DNA from: Reyranella sp.
Lineage (GTDB): Bacteria > Pseudomonadota > Alphaproteobacteria > Reyranellales > Reyranellaceae
Direction of reading: 5' to 3'
DNA length: 40,499 bases
NCBI GenBank assembly: GCA_029946105.1
Contig: JAQSDW010000103.1
Location: forward strand, 1-40,499
Shown one piece after another: positions 17,228-26,176 of the stretch. The notes under the pieces were generated by a model. That model had not been told where the DNA came from, ran no database searches, and worked only from the letters and a program-made list of their open reading frames with translations. The translations under genes were made by a program, and so were the position numbers. The first letter of the stretch is position 1. Each line of letters begins with the position of its first letter.

Positions 17228-18064
17228 ATGGCCTACCAGTCGATCGACGTGCGCAAGCTGACGCCCACCATCGGTGCCGAGATTTTCGGCGTCGACCTCG
17301 CCAAGCCTCTCGGCAACCAGCAGTTCCAGGAAGTGCACGACGCACTGATGGAAAACCTGGTGATCTTCTTCCGCGACCAGAAGATGACGATCGACCAGCA
17401 CAAGGATTTCGGCCGCCGCTTTGGGCCGCTGCATACGCATCCCAATGCGCCGATCGTCTTCCCCGAGCATCCCGAGATCCTGGTGATCAAGGCCGACGAG
17501 AAATCGAAGCACGTCGCCGGCGAGGAATGGCACACCGACGTGAGCTGCGATATCGAGCCGCCGATGGGCTCGATCCTCTATCTGACGGAAGTGCCGCCCG
17601 ACGGCGGCGGCGACACGCTGTTCGCCAACATGTACCGCGCCTACGAGACCCTCTCTGAGCCGATCAAGAAAATGCTGCAGGGCCTGACCGCCCTGCACGA
17701 CAGTTCCAAGGCGCACTACTATCGCGTCAAGGCGACCGACCGCGACGACATCAAGTTCCCCAATGCCGAACATCCGATCGTGCGTACCCATCCGGTGACC
17801 GGCAAGCAGGGGCTTTACGTCAACCGTGGCTTCACGCTGCGCATCCCCCAGCTCCGCCGCAACGAAAGCGACGCGCTTCTGGAGATGCTCTACCGCCACA
17901 TCGAGACTCCGGAGTTCCAGTGCCGCTTCAAGTGGCAGCCGAACTCGGTGGCGTTCTGGGACAATCGCTGCGCCCAGCATCACGCGATGTTCGACTATTA
18001 CCCACATCGCCGCTACGGCCATCGGGTGACGGTCTGCGGCGACAAGCCGTTCTATCGCGCCTGA
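17228..18064 (+). CDS. TauD/TfdA-family 2-oxoglutarate-dependent dioxygenase
   Basis: Fe(II)/2-oxoglutarate dioxygenase of 278 aa, normal length for the family. The iron ligands are visible: His102 and Asp104 in EEWHTDVS and His251 in CAQHHAMFDYY; Arg266 in YGHRVTV is the expected 2-oxoglutarate-binding arginine. The N-terminus (LTPTIGAEIFGVDLAKPL) is typical. Such enzymes hydroxylate taurine, other sulfonates, 2,4-D-like ethers or related compounds; the substrate cannot be read here and no sulfonate transporter is next to it. ATG at 17228 follows a strong GGGAGGAA. Divergent from the IclR regulator, which may control it. Confidence 0.9.
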   Translation: MAYQSIDVRKLTPTIGAEIFGVDLAKPLGNQQFQEVHDALMENLVIFFRDQKMTIDQHKDFGRRFGPLHTHPNAPIVFPEHPEILVIKADEKSKHVAGEEWHTDVSCDIEPPMGSILYLTEVPPDGGGDTLFANMYRAYETLSEPIKKMLQGLTALHDSSKAHYYRVKATDRDDIKFPNAEHPIVRTHPVTGKQGLYVNRGFTLRIPQLRRNESDALLEMLYRHIETPEFQCRFKWQPNSVAFWDNRCAQHHAMFDYYPHRRYGHRVTVCGDKPFYRA

Positions 18065-18088
18065 TGGCTGCGAGACGCTTGCCAAGAG

Positions 18089-18124
18089 GCGGGCATGACC
18101 CCAACTGTTCGGTGTCATGCCCGC
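18089..18124 (+). promoter_or_regulatory. Hairpin containing the ygfZ start codon
   Basis: Arms GCGGGCATGAC (18089-18099) and GTCATGCCCGC (18114-18124) pair perfectly over 11 bases with a 14-base loop. The ATG of ygfZ (18117-18119) lies inside the 3' arm. There is no T-run, and the stem lies 24 bases after the upstream stop, so it could end the dioxygenase transcript in a Rho-dependent way, hinder initiation at ygfZ, or both. Confidence 0.5.
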
Positions 18125-18995
18125 TCTTCGCTTCAGCCTGCTGCCCCATCGCAGCGTCATCGCCATCGGCGGTGACGACCGCGTCGAATTCCTGCAAGGG
18201 CTGATCTCGAACGACACCACCAAGGTGGCGCCTGGTCGGGCCATCTGGGCGGCACTGCTGACGCCGCAGGGCCGCTTCCTCAACGACATGTTCGTCGTCG
18301 ACGGTGGGGACGGCACCTTGCTGCTGGAAACCGAGCGCGAGCGCGCGCCCGCGCTGGCCAAGAAGCTCAATCTCTACAAGCTGCGCTCCAAGGTGACGGT
18401 CGAGGATCGAAGTGCCGTCCTGGACGTTGCCGTGGTCTTCGGCGCGGGCGCCGAAAAAGCGCTGCCAATCGATGGCACGATCTCCTTCGTCGATCCCCGC
18501 CTCGCGGACCTCGGCGTGCGTGTGTTGGCACCGGCCGAAATGATGGTGGCGCTGTTCCAGGCGCGCGGCTGCGCCGAAGCATCCCTCGACGACTACGACG
18601 ACCTTCGACTTTCGCTGGGCGTGCCCGACGGCAGTCGCGACTTGCCTGTCGAAAAGGCCCTGCTGCTCGAAAGCGGCTTCGACGAATTGAACGGCGTCGA
18701 CTGGAAGAAGGGTTGCTACATCGGCCAGGAGCTGACGGCCCGCACCAAGTATCGCGGCCTGGTGAGGAAGCGCCTTTTTCCCGTGAGGATCGAGGGCACT
18801 TTGCCGGTCTACGGCACGACCATTGAACTGGATGGTCAAGAGGTGGGAGAACTGCGCTCGGGCGCCGGTGAACGCGCCATCGCCATGTTGCGGCTCGATG
18901 CCGCCCGCGGCGGCGGCGCGCTGACCGCGGGAGGCGCAAGGATCGTGCCGGAATTTCCAGCCTGGATGCGGCTTCCCGAACCCTCGGACCCCTAG
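18117..18995 (+). CDS. ygfZ: YgfZ/GcvT-domain folate-binding protein
   Basis: Tetrahydrofolate-dependent helper in iron-sulfur cluster enzyme maintenance (292 aa). The family signature K-G-C-Y-x-G-Q-E is present as KKGCYIGQELTARTKYRG near residue 200, with the invariant cysteine that is needed in E. coli YgfZ; the N-terminal FLQGLISNDTTKV and LTPQGRFLNDMF blocks are typical of alphaproteobacterial members. No alternative in-frame start exists nearby that keeps the conserved N-terminus, so the ATG inside the hairpin is the likely start, although no good Shine-Dalgarno precedes it. It sits alone between the dioxygenase and the ggt operon. Confidence 0.9.
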   Translation: MPALRFSLLPHRSVIAIGGDDRVEFLQGLISNDTTKVAPGRAIWAALLTPQGRFLNDMFVVDGGDGTLLLETERERAPALAKKLNLYKLRSKVTVEDRSAVLDVAVVFGAGAEKALPIDGTISFVDPRLADLGVRVLAPAEMMVALFQARGCAEASLDDYDDLRLSLGVPDGSRDLPVEKALLLESGFDELNGVDWKKGCYIGQELTARTKYRGLVRKRLFPVRIEGTLPVYGTTIELDGQEVGELRSGAGERAIAMLRLDAARGGGALTAGGARIVPEFPAWMRLPEPSDP

Positions 18996-19018
18996 CCGCC
19001 TCGTCCCGTCGGGCTTAA

Positions 19019-19048
19019 GGTCTCCCCGCGCGCAAGACCGCGAGGAGA
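19019..19048 (+). promoter_or_regulatory. Hairpin covering the ggt ribosome-binding site
   Basis: TCTCCcCGCG (19021-19030) can pair with CGCGaGGAGA (19039-19048), nine pairs with one mismatch and an 8-base loop, burying the AGGAG Shine-Dalgarno (19043-19047) that lies 7 bases before the GTG start. An alternative stem, GGTCT (19019-19023) with AGACC (19035-19039), excludes it and would free the Shine-Dalgarno. A translational switch is possible but unproven; the region is GC-rich, where chance pairing is common. Confidence 0.4.
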
Positions 19049-19054
19049 TCGCCC

Positions 19055-20860
19055 GTGAAATTGATCAATCCCAATCCCTTCACAACGCGGCCGGAGATCG
19101 TCGGCACGTTCGGCGTGGTGGCCTCCACGCACTGGATCGCCACCGCGGTCGGCATGGGCATCCTCGAGCGCGGCGGCAATGCCTTCGACGCCGCCGTCGC
19201 CACCGCCTTCACCCTGCAGGTCGTCGAACCGCATCTCAATGGTCCCGGCGGCGACGTGCCGCTCATCCTGCATGACGTAAAACGCGGCAAGACCGAGGTG
19301 ATCTGCGGCCAGGGCACCATGCCCGCCGGCGCCACCATCGCCCACTACAAGGGCCTCGGCCTCGATCTCATCCCCGGCACCGGGCTACTGCCGGCCTGCG
19401 TGCCCGGCACCTTCGATGCCTACATGCTGGTGCTGCGCGACTACGGCACGATGCGCCTGGCCGACGTCCTCTCGCCCGCCATCGGCTATTGGCTGAACGG
19501 CTTCCCGCTGGTCGAGCGCGCCTCGGCCACGATCGCCACCGTGGCCGACCAGTTCCGAAATCACTGGCCGACGTCGGCCGCGGTTTTCCTGCCCGGTGGC
19601 AATGTGCCCAAGCCGGCCTCGATGTTCCGTAATACGGCCATCGGCAACACCTACGGTCGCATCCTCAAGGAAGCCGAATCGGATGGCGGCGGCCGCGAGG
19701 CCGAGATCGAACGCGCACGCAAGGCCTGGAACCAGGGCTTCGTCGCCGAGGCGATCGATCGCTTCTACACGCATGAAGAAATCATGGACGTCTCGGGCCA
19801 GCGCAACAAAGGCGTGCTGCGCGGCAGCGACATGGCGAAGTGGCAGGCCACGGTCGAGGCGCCGCTCACCTACGACTACGGACGGTACACTGTTTGCAAG
19901 GCGGGACCTTGGACGCAGGGCCCTGTGGTTCTGCAGCAGTTGGCCCTGCTCAAGGGCTTCGACCTGGATGGCATGGATCCGACCAGCGCCGACTTCATTC
20001 ACCTCGTGGTCGAGGCGAGCAAGCTCGCCTATGCCGACCGCGAGTCCTTCTACGGCGACCCCGACTTCGTCGAGGTGCCGATGCAGACACTGCTGTCGGA
20101 CGCCTACAATGCCGACCGCCGCAAGCTGATCGATGCGCAACACGCTTCGCTCGACCAACGGCCCGGCAAGCTCGCGGGCTACGGCGGCGTGGTGAAGCTG
20201 CGCCGCGCCGACGGCACGCGCAGCGCCGTGGCCTCGAGTGGTGCCGGCGAGCCCACCGTCGGGCGCTTGGGCCAAACCAGCGGCGACACGGTGCACTTCG
20301 ACATCGTCGACCGCGACGGCAACATGATCACGGCCACGCCCTCGGGCGGCTGGCTGCAGAGCTCGCCGGTCATCCCCGAACTCGGCTTCCCCATCAGCAC
20401 GCGCGGCCAGATGTTCTGGCTGGAAGAGGGCCTGCCGGGCTCACTGGCGCCGGGCAAGCGCCCGCGCACGACGCTGACGCCCACGATGGCCCATCGCGAC
20501 GGCAAGCCGTACATGGCCTGGGGCTCGCCGGGCGGCGATCAGCAGGACCAGTGGATCACCCAGCTTTTCCTGCGCCACGTCCATTGCGGCATGAACCTGC
20601 AGGAAGGCATCGACGCGCCGGCCTGGCACAGCGAGCACTTCCCCAGCTCGTTCTGGCCGCGCACCGCGCGCCCCGGCGTCCTGGTGCTGGAAGGCCGCAT
20701 CCCGGCGGAAACGGTGACGGAGCTGAAGAAGCGCGGCCACGAAGTCGAGGTGAACGACGAATGGTCGGAAGGCCGCCTCACCGCCGCGACGCGCGACGAT
20801 CCGTGGCGCAAGGCGGCGGCCAACCCGCGCGGCATGCAGGGCTACGCTGCCGGACGTTGA
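19055..20860 (+). CDS. ggt: Gamma-glutamyltransferase family protein (cytoplasmic type)
   Basis: N-terminal nucleophile hydrolase of 601 aa that cleaves the gamma-glutamyl bond of glutathione or related amides. The N-terminal part carries GMGILERGGNAFDAAVATAFTLQVVEPHLNGPGGD, standard for the large chain. The self-processing site is SGDTVHFDIVD, with Thr412 as the predicted new N-terminal nucleophile; downstream are TPSGGWLQSSPVIPELGF and GSPGGDQQ, the small-chain oxyanion and glutamate-contacting blocks. There is no signal peptide, unlike the periplasmic E. coli Ggt, so it should act in the cytoplasm on imported substrate. GTG start with AGGAG in a hairpin. First gene of an operon with DUF1028 and a full peptide ABC transporter. 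Confidence 0.9.
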   Translation: MKLINPNPFTTRPEIVGTFGVVASTHWIATAVGMGILERGGNAFDAAVATAFTLQVVEPHLNGPGGDVPLILHDVKRGKTEVICGQGTMPAGATIAHYKGLGLDLIPGTGLLPACVPGTFDAYMLVLRDYGTMRLADVLSPAIGYWLNGFPLVERASATIATVADQFRNHWPTSAAVFLPGGNVPKPASMFRNTAIGNTYGRILKEAESDGGGREAEIERARKAWNQGFVAEAIDRFYTHEEIMDVSGQRNKGVLRGSDMAKWQATVEAPLTYDYGRYTVCKAGPWTQGPVVLQQLALLKGFDLDGMDPTSADFIHLVVEASKLAYADRESFYGDPDFVEVPMQTLLSDAYNADRRKLIDAQHASLDQRPGKLAGYGGVVKLRRADGTRSAVASSGAGEPTVGRLGQTSGDTVHFDIVDRDGNMITATPSGGWLQSSPVIPELGFPISTRGQMFWLEEGLPGSLAPGKRPRTTLTPTMAHRDGKPYMAWGSPGGDQQDQWITQLFLRHVHCGMNLQEGIDAPAWHSEHFPSSFWPRTARPGVLVLEGRIPAETVTELKKRGHEVEVNDEWSEGRLTAATRDDPWRKAAANPRGMQGYAAGR

Positions 20861-20881
20861 TGGAAAGCCGCTGATCGAAGA

Positions 20882-21595
20882 ATGACCTGGTCCATCATTT
20901 TCCACGAGCGCGACAGCGCACGCATCGGCATCGCTGTCGCCACCAAGTTCTTCGCCGTTGGCGCGCGCGTGCCCAACATCGCACCCCGGAAGGGCGCGGT
21001 CTGCACCCAGGCGATGACCAACCCGCTCTACGGCCCACATGGCTTGCGCCTGATCCGCGAGGGCGTGAGCGCCGCCGACGTGGTGCGCCTTCTCACGACA
21101 CCCGACGCCGGGCGAGAGCATCGCCAGCTCCATGTCATGGGTGCCGACGGGCGTTTTGCGGCCCGTACCGGCGCCGAATGCGTGCCGTGGTGCGGCCACT
21201 GGACTGGCGATGATTTTTCCGTCGCCGGCAACATGCTGGCCGGCCCCGACGTGGTGGCCGACACCGTGCGCGCCCTTCGCGAGCGTCATGACCTGCCACT
21301 GCCGCGCCGGCTGATCGCCGCGATGCAGGCCGGCGAAGCCGCGGGCGGCGACAAGCGCGGCAAGCAGTCGGCGGCGCTGATAATCTACGGCGACCAGGAT
21401 TATTCCGAGCTCGACCTCCGCGTCGACGATCACGTAGAGCCGTTGCAGGAACTCGCGCGGCTGGAAGCCGTGAGCCGCGAGCGCTGGACGCACTTCCGCG
21501 CCTACATGCCCACGCGCGAGAATCCCGCCGGCATCTTCGATCGCGCCGAGATCGACGCCGGCATCACACGGAGCTTGGCGGCCGAGCAGCCATGA
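20882..21595 (+). CDS. DUF1028 family protein (putative Ntn-type hydrolase)
   Basis: A 237-aa protein of the DUF1028 family, recognisable from SIIFHERDSARIGIAVATKFFAVGARVPNIAPRKGAVCTQAMTNPLYGP and the central NMLAGPDVV. The family is placed in the Ntn-hydrolase clan and often occurs beside peptide transporters and amidohydrolases, but its reaction is not established to my knowledge. It begins 21 bases after the ggt stop and its stop codon overlaps the first ABC ATPase gene (ATGA), so it belongs to the same operon. A role in splitting or modifying the imported peptide alongside Ggt is plausible. Confidence 0.8.
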   Translation: MTWSIIFHERDSARIGIAVATKFFAVGARVPNIAPRKGAVCTQAMTNPLYGPHGLRLIREGVSAADVVRLLTTPDAGREHRQLHVMGADGRFAARTGAECVPWCGHWTGDDFSVAGNMLAGPDVVADTVRALRERHDLPLPRRLIAAMQAGEAAGGDKRGKQSAALIIYGDQDYSELDLRVDDHVEPLQELARLEAVSRERWTHFRAYMPTRENPAGIFDRAEIDAGITRSLAAEQP

Positions 21596-22590
21596 GCAAT
21601 GCGTCGCCGGAGCCGCCGCTTCTCGAACTGAAGGCCCTGGCCGTCGACTTCGCGACCGACGACGGCACGGTTTACGCCGTCGATGGCATCGATCTGGCGC
21701 TGGCGCCCGGGCGCACGCTCGGGCTGGTCGGCGAATCGGGTTGTGGCAAGAGCGTGACGTCGCTCGCCATCATGGGTCTGCTGCCGCCGGAGAATTCGAA
21801 GGTGCGTGGCGAGGTCTGGTTCGAGGGCCGCAACCTCCTGACACTCGACGCCACCGCGCTGCGCGATCTGCGCGGCGCGCGGTTGGCGATGATCTTCCAG
21901 GAGCCGATGACCTCGCTCAATCCGTCCTACACGATCGGCGACCAGATCATCGAGGCGATCCGCCGCCATCAGGGGCTCGATGCCGCGGCTGCCCGCGCCC
22001 GCGCCATCGAAGTGTTGAAATTGGTGCGCATCCCGAGTCCCGAGAAGCGGGTCGACGATTATCCGCACAAACTTTCCGGCGGCATGCGCCAGCGCGCCAT
22101 GATCGCCATGGCGCTGGCCTGCGGGCCGCAGCTCCTGATCGCCGACGAGCCGACGACGGCGCTCGATGTCACCATCCAGGCGCAGATCCTCGACCTGATG
22201 CGCGGCCTGCGCCGCGACACAGGTGCTGCCATCGTGCTGATCACCCACGACCTCGGCGTCGTGGCCGAGATGGCCGACGATGTCGCCGTCATGTACGCCG
22301 GCCAGATCGTCGAACGTGCTAGAGTGGGCGACCTCTTCGCCCGGCCCGAGCATCCCTACACCGTGGGCCTGCTGGGCTCGATCCCGCGGCTCGACGAGAA
22401 ACGCGACCGCCTGCCCTCGATCGAGGGCCGGGTGCCCGACATGACCCGCCCACCCGAAGGCTGCCGTTTCGCCGCGCGCTGTCCCTTCGTCGAGCCCGAC
22501 TGCCGAACGACCGCGCCGGTGCTGGTCGAGGTGGCGCCGGGCCATCTCACGCGCTGCCGCCGCGCGCCGCTGTCGCAGGTGGCGGCATGA
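21592..22590 (+). CDS. Peptide ABC transporter ATP-binding protein (DppD/OppD-like)
   Basis: Cytoplasmic ATPase of 332 aa powering an Opp/Dpp-type importer. Walker A is GESGCGKS (residues 47-54), the Q-loop is [12 protein letters not shown], the ABC signature is LSGGMRQR, Walker B is [12 protein letters not shown] and the H-loop follows in LITHDLGV. The C-terminal oligopeptide-transporter extension with three to four cysteines ([14 protein letters not shown]), which binds an iron-sulfur cluster in some members, is intact. The start overlaps the DUF1028 stop by 4 bases and the end overlaps the next ATPase gene by 4 bases. Confidence 0.9.
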   Translation: MSNASPEPPLLELKALAVDFATDDGTVYAVDGIDLALAPGRTLGLVGESGCGKSVTSLAIMGLLPPENSKVRGEVWFEGRNLLTLDATALRDLRGARLAMIFQEPMTSLNPSYTIGDQIIEAIRRHQGLDAAAARARAIEVLKLVRIPSPEKRVDDYPHKLSGGMRQRAMIAMALACGPQLLIADEPTTALDVTIQAQILDLMRGLRRDTGAAIVLITHDLGVVAEMADDVAVMYAGQIVERARVGDLFARPEHPYTVGLLGSIPRLDEKRDRLPSIEGRVPDMTRPPEGCRFAARCPFVEPDCRTTAPVLVEVAPGHLTRCRRAPLSQVAA

Positions 22591-23687
22591 GCCAGCCCGA
22601 TCTCCAAGTCCCGCTCCTGAAGGTCGCGGGGCTCGCCAAGCATTTTGCGGTCAAGCGTTTCGGCTTCGTCTCGGGGCATGTCCGTGCCGTCGACGGCGTC
22701 GACTTCCATCTCGACGCCGGCGAGACGCTGGCCATCGTGGGCGAATCGGGCTGCGGCAAGTCGACAGTGGGTCGCCTCGTCCTGCGCCTGCTCGAGCCCA
22801 CGGCCGGCAGCGTGCAGTTCGAGGGCGAAGACCTGCTGGCGCTGCCCGAGACCGAGATGCGCGCGCGGCGCCAGCGCCTGCAGGTGATCTTCCAGGACCC
22901 CTATGCCTCGCTCAACCCACGCATGACCGTGGGCGCCATGCTGGGCGAGCCGCTGATGCTGCACCATCTCGCCAACACCGAGACGGAGCGGCGTGCGCGT
23001 GTTGGCGAATTGCTCGAACTTGTCGGCCTGCGGCCCGAGCACGCACGGCGCTATCCCCACGAATTCTCGGGCGGCCAGCGCCAGCGCCTCGCGATTGCCC
23101 GCGCGCTCGCCGTCGAGCCCAGGCTGATCGTGGCCGACGAGGCCGTCTCGGCGCTCGACGTCTCGATCCAGGCCCAGGTCATCAACCTGATGCAGTCGCT
23201 GCAGAAGCGCTTCGGCCTCGCCTACATCTTCATCAGCCACGATCTCGCGGTCGTGAAGCACATCGCCGACCGGATCGCCGTAATGTACCTCGGCAAGATC
23301 GTGGAGACCGCGACGACCGACGACCTGTTCCGCAACCCGCGCCATCCCTACACCCGCGCCCTGCTCGCCGCCGTGCCGCAGCCGGACCCGACGGTGCCGC
23401 GCGAGCGCGCCCTGCTGGAAGGTGACCTGCCGAGTGCCATGAACCCGCCGTCGGGCTGCCTCTTCCATACGCGCTGTCCCTTCGTGCGCGACTCCTGCCG
23501 CCGCGACGTGCCGGTGCTCGCCGACGACAGCACAGGCGACGACGGCACCGGCCATGCCACGGCCTGTCCTTATTGGCCGGAGTTTCCGCCCGCTGCAGCC
23601 CTCGCCCAGAGCATGGGCCAAGAACAAGATCGAATCCGACTCGCCCGCCTGCAGGCGGCGTTCGTATCCCAAACGGAGGCTTCATGA
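22587..23687 (+). CDS. Peptide ABC transporter ATP-binding protein (DppF/OppF-like)
   Basis: Second ATPase of the importer, 366 aa. Walker A is GESGCGKST (residues 52-60), Q-loop [14 protein letters not shown], signature [15 protein letters not shown], Walker [13 protein letters not shown] (Ala in place of the usual Pro, common in OppF) and H-loop FISHDLAV. The C-terminal oligopeptide-binding extension holds [14 protein letters not shown]. About 35 extra residues at the end compared with DppF from E. coli, no recognised domain. Coupled by 4-base overlaps to both neighbours; the GGAGG at 23675-23679 inside its end serves the binding-protein gene. Confidence 0.9.
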   Translation: MSQPDLQVPLLKVAGLAKHFAVKRFGFVSGHVRAVDGVDFHLDAGETLAIVGESGCGKSTVGRLVLRLLEPTAGSVQFEGEDLLALPETEMRARRQRLQVIFQDPYASLNPRMTVGAMLGEPLMLHHLANTETERRARVGELLELVGLRPEHARRYPHEFSGGQRQRLAIARALAVEPRLIVADEAVSALDVSIQAQVINLMQSLQKRFGLAYIFISHDLAVVKHIADRIAVMYLGKIVETATTDDLFRNPRHPYTRALLAAVPQPDPTVPRERALLEGDLPSAMNPPSGCLFHTRCPFVRDSCRRDVPVLADDSTGDDGTGHATACPYWPEFPPAAALAQSMGQEQDRIRLARLQAAFVSQTEAS

Positions 23688-25216
23688 AAAAGACAATCGG
23701 CCTGATGGCCCTTTCCCTGGTCCTGTCCGTCACGATGGCGGCCGGCACCTTCGCGCCCGCTTTCGCTCAAGGTAGCCATCTGCGTATCGGCCTTGCCGAG
23801 GATCCCGACGTGCTCGATCCAAGCCTGGCACGGACCTATGTCGGTCGCATCGTTTTTGCCTCGATCTGCGACAAGCTGTTCGACATCGACGAGAAGCTCG
23901 CCATCGTCCCGCAGCTCGCCCTCGGCCACGAGACCTCGGCCGACGGCAAGACCGTCACCATCAAGCTGCGTCCTGGTGTGAAATTCCATGACGGCGAGGC
24001 CTTTGACGCGACAGCGGCGAAATACAGCCTCGACCGCCATCTCACCATCAAGGGCTCGTTCCGCAAGCCCGAGTTGGGCTCGGTCAATACAGTCGAGGTC
24101 GTCGATCCGATGACCATCAAGCTTATTCTCAAGGAGCCGTTCTCGCCGCTGCTCGCGCAGCTCACCGACCGCGCCGGCATGATGGTCTCGCCCAAGGCCG
24201 CCGAAGCCGCGGGCGACAAGTTCGGCCTGAAGCCGGTCTGCGCCGGCCCCTATAAATTCGTCGAGCGCGTCCAGCAGGACCGCATCGTCGTCGAGAAATT
24301 CGCCGACTACTGGAACAAGGACAATGTCTTCATCGACAAGATCACCTACCTGCCGATCGTCGACGGCACGGTGCGCCTAGCCAACCTGCGGTCCGGCGGC
24401 CTCGACCTGATCGAGCGCGTGCTCGCCACCGACATCAAAACGGTTCGCGACAATCCCAAGCTCAAGCTGATCAGCGCAGTCGAACTCGGCTACCAGGGCA
24501 TCACCATGAACCTGGCCAACGGCGCCAAGGCGAATACCCCGTTCGCGAAGGACGCCCGCGTGCGCCGGGCCTTCGAACTGTCGATCGACCGCGAGGCGCT
24601 GAACCAGGTCGTGTTCAATGGCGAGTTCGTGCCGGGCAACCAGTGGATCAACCCGACCAACTTCTACTACCAGCAGGCCTTCCCGGTTCCCAAGCGGAAC
24701 GTCGCCAAGGCCAAGGCATTGCTCAAGGAAGCCGGCGTCAGCGGCCCGCTCGTGCTCGACTTCATGGTGCCCAACGGCGCGGAAACGAAAGCGGTCGCCG
24801 AGGTGATCCAGTCGATGGCGGCGGAAGTCGGCTTCGACCTCAAGATCCGCGTCACCGAGTTCGCGACCTCGCTCAAGCAGGGCGAGGACGGCGACTACCA
24901 GCTCTACCTCATCGGCTGGAGCGGCCGCAGCGATCCCGACGGCAACTCCTATTCCTTCCAGACCTGCGGTTCGCCCCAGAACAATGCAAAGTACTGCGAC
25001 AAGGATGTCGACGCCGCGCACCGGGAGGCACGGTCCAAGAGCGATCCGGCCGAACGCAAGAAGGCCTATGAAAGAGTGGCCGCCAAGTTCCTGCCCGAAG
25101 GCTCGATCCTCTACATCTACCATCGCCGCGTGCTGGTCGCCCTGTCCGACAGGGTCGAGGGCTATAAGCAGATACCCGACGGCCTGATCCGCGTGGTCGG
25201 CGTCAAGCTGAAGTAA
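23684..25216 (+). CDS. Extracellular solute-binding protein, family 5 (peptide ABC transporter)
   Basis: Periplasmic substrate receptor of 510 aa. A Sec signal peptide occupies residues 1-28 ([16 protein letters not shown]... ending AFA) with cleavage before Gln29. The mature part shows the SBP_bac_5 pattern: GLAEDPDVLDPSLART at its start, VTIKLRPGVKFHDGEAFDATAAKYSLDRH and FPVPKRNVAKAKALLKEAGV. No lipobox cysteine, so it is probably soluble in the periplasm. The family binds peptides, glutathione or nickel; the operon partner Ggt makes a gamma-glutamyl peptide a reasonable guess. ATG overlaps the upstream stop (ATGA), with GGAGG before it. Longer frames upstream are inside the ATPase gene and are not used. 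Confidence 0.9.
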   Translation: MKKTIGLMALSLVLSVTMAAGTFAPAFAQGSHLRIGLAEDPDVLDPSLARTYVGRIVFASICDKLFDIDEKLAIVPQLALGHETSADGKTVTIKLRPGVKFHDGEAFDATAAKYSLDRHLTIKGSFRKPELGSVNTVEVVDPMTIKLILKEPFSPLLAQLTDRAGMMVSPKAAEAAGDKFGLKPVCAGPYKFVERVQQDRIVVEKFADYWNKDNVFIDKITYLPIVDGTVRLANLRSGGLDLIERVLATDIKTVRDNPKLKLISAVELGYQGITMNLANGAKANTPFAKDARVRRAFELSIDREALNQVVFNGEFVPGNQWINPTNFYYQQAFPVPKRNVAKAKALLKEAGVSGPLVLDFMVPNGAETKAVAEVIQSMAAEVGFDLKIRVTEFATSLKQGEDGDYQLYLIGWSGRSDPDGNSYSFQTCGSPQNNAKYCDKDVDAAHREARSKSDPAERKKAYERVAAKFLPEGSILYIYHRRVLVALSDRVEGYKQIPDGLIRVVGVKLK

Positions 25217-25220
25217 GACC

Positions 25221-26162
25221 TTGCTCGCTTTCCTCGCCCAGCGGCTGCTGCAGATCGTCCCGACGCTCATTCTGGTGTCGATGCTGATCTTCGGCCTGCA
25301 GCAGCTCCTGCCGGGCGATCCGGCGCTGATCATGGCGGGCGAGGAGCGCGACCCGAAAGTGCTCGAGGAGATCCGCGAGCAGTACCGGCTGAACGAGCCG
25401 ATCCCGGTCCAGTACTTCTACTGGATGAAAGGCGTTCTCTCCGGGAACCTGGGCGAGTCGATGCGGCTCAAGAGTTCCGTCGCCTCGCTGGTGGCCGAGA
25501 AGTTGCCGGTGACGCTGCAGCTCGCCGCCATGGCGTTGCTGATCGCCATCGGCATCGGCATTCCGGCCGGCATCGTCTCGGCCGTGAAGAAGGATACCGC
25601 CTGGGACTACGGCGCCAACCTGTTCGCTTTGTGGGGGCTCAGCACGCCCAATTTCTGGCTGGGCATCCTGATGATCTTCCTGTTCTCGGTGACGCTGGGC
25701 TGGCTGCCCGCCTCGGGCTACGTGCGGCTGGGCGAGAACTGGCAGGCAAGTCTCGCCACCACCATCATGCCGGCTTTCGTGCTGGGCAATGCACTCGCCG
25801 CCGTGCTGATGCGCCATACGCGGAGCGCAATGATGCAGGCGATGGGCGCCGACTATGTCCGCACCGCCCGCGCCAAGGGACTGCACGAAGGCCGGGTGGT
25901 ACTGAAGCATGCGCTGCGCAATGCCATGACTCCGGTGATCACGCTGCTGGCGCTCGATTTCGGCACGCTGCTGTCGGGCGCCGTGCTGACCGAACAGATC
26001 TTCACCATCCCGGGCTTCGGCAAGCTGATCGTCGATTCCGTCTTCAACCGCGACTATGCGGTCGTCCAGGGCGTCGTGCTGGTCACGGCCACGGTCTATA
26101 TCTCGCTCAACCTGCTGGCCGACATCGCCTATGTGCTGGTCAATCCCAGGCTGAGAGGATGA
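25221..26162 (+). CDS. Peptide ABC transporter permease (DppB/OppB-like)
   Basis: Inner-membrane channel subunit of 313 aa. It begins MLAFLAQRLLQIVPTLILVSMLIFGLQQLLPGDPA, the standard first helix and PGDPA motif of DppB/OppB, and holds the EAA loop DYVRTARAKGLHEGRVVLKHALRNAM that contacts the ATPase. About six hydrophobic segments. The start is TTG at 25221, 4 bases after the binding-protein stop, with a weak ribosome-binding site; the full family N-terminus is only obtained with this codon. The next permease gene overlaps or follows directly. Confidence 0.9.
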   Translation: MLAFLAQRLLQIVPTLILVSMLIFGLQQLLPGDPALIMAGEERDPKVLEEIREQYRLNEPIPVQYFYWMKGVLSGNLGESMRLKSSVASLVAEKLPVTLQLAAMALLIAIGIGIPAGIVSAVKKDTAWDYGANLFALWGLSTPNFWLGILMIFLFSVTLGWLPASGYVRLGENWQASLATTIMPAFVLGNALAAVLMRHTRSAMMQAMGADYVRTARAKGLHEGRVVLKHALRNAMTPVITLLALDFGTLLSGAVLTEQIFTIPGFGKLIVDSVFNRDYAVVQGVVLVTATVYISLNLLADIAYVLVNPRLRG

Positions 26163-26176
26163 GGGGGGCTGCACGG

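Noticed and set aside
26159..26176. Upstream ATG for the second permease
   Set aside because: It overlaps the previous stop, but the purine-rich run is too close to it; the ATG at 26177 has a well-spaced GAGGGGGG.
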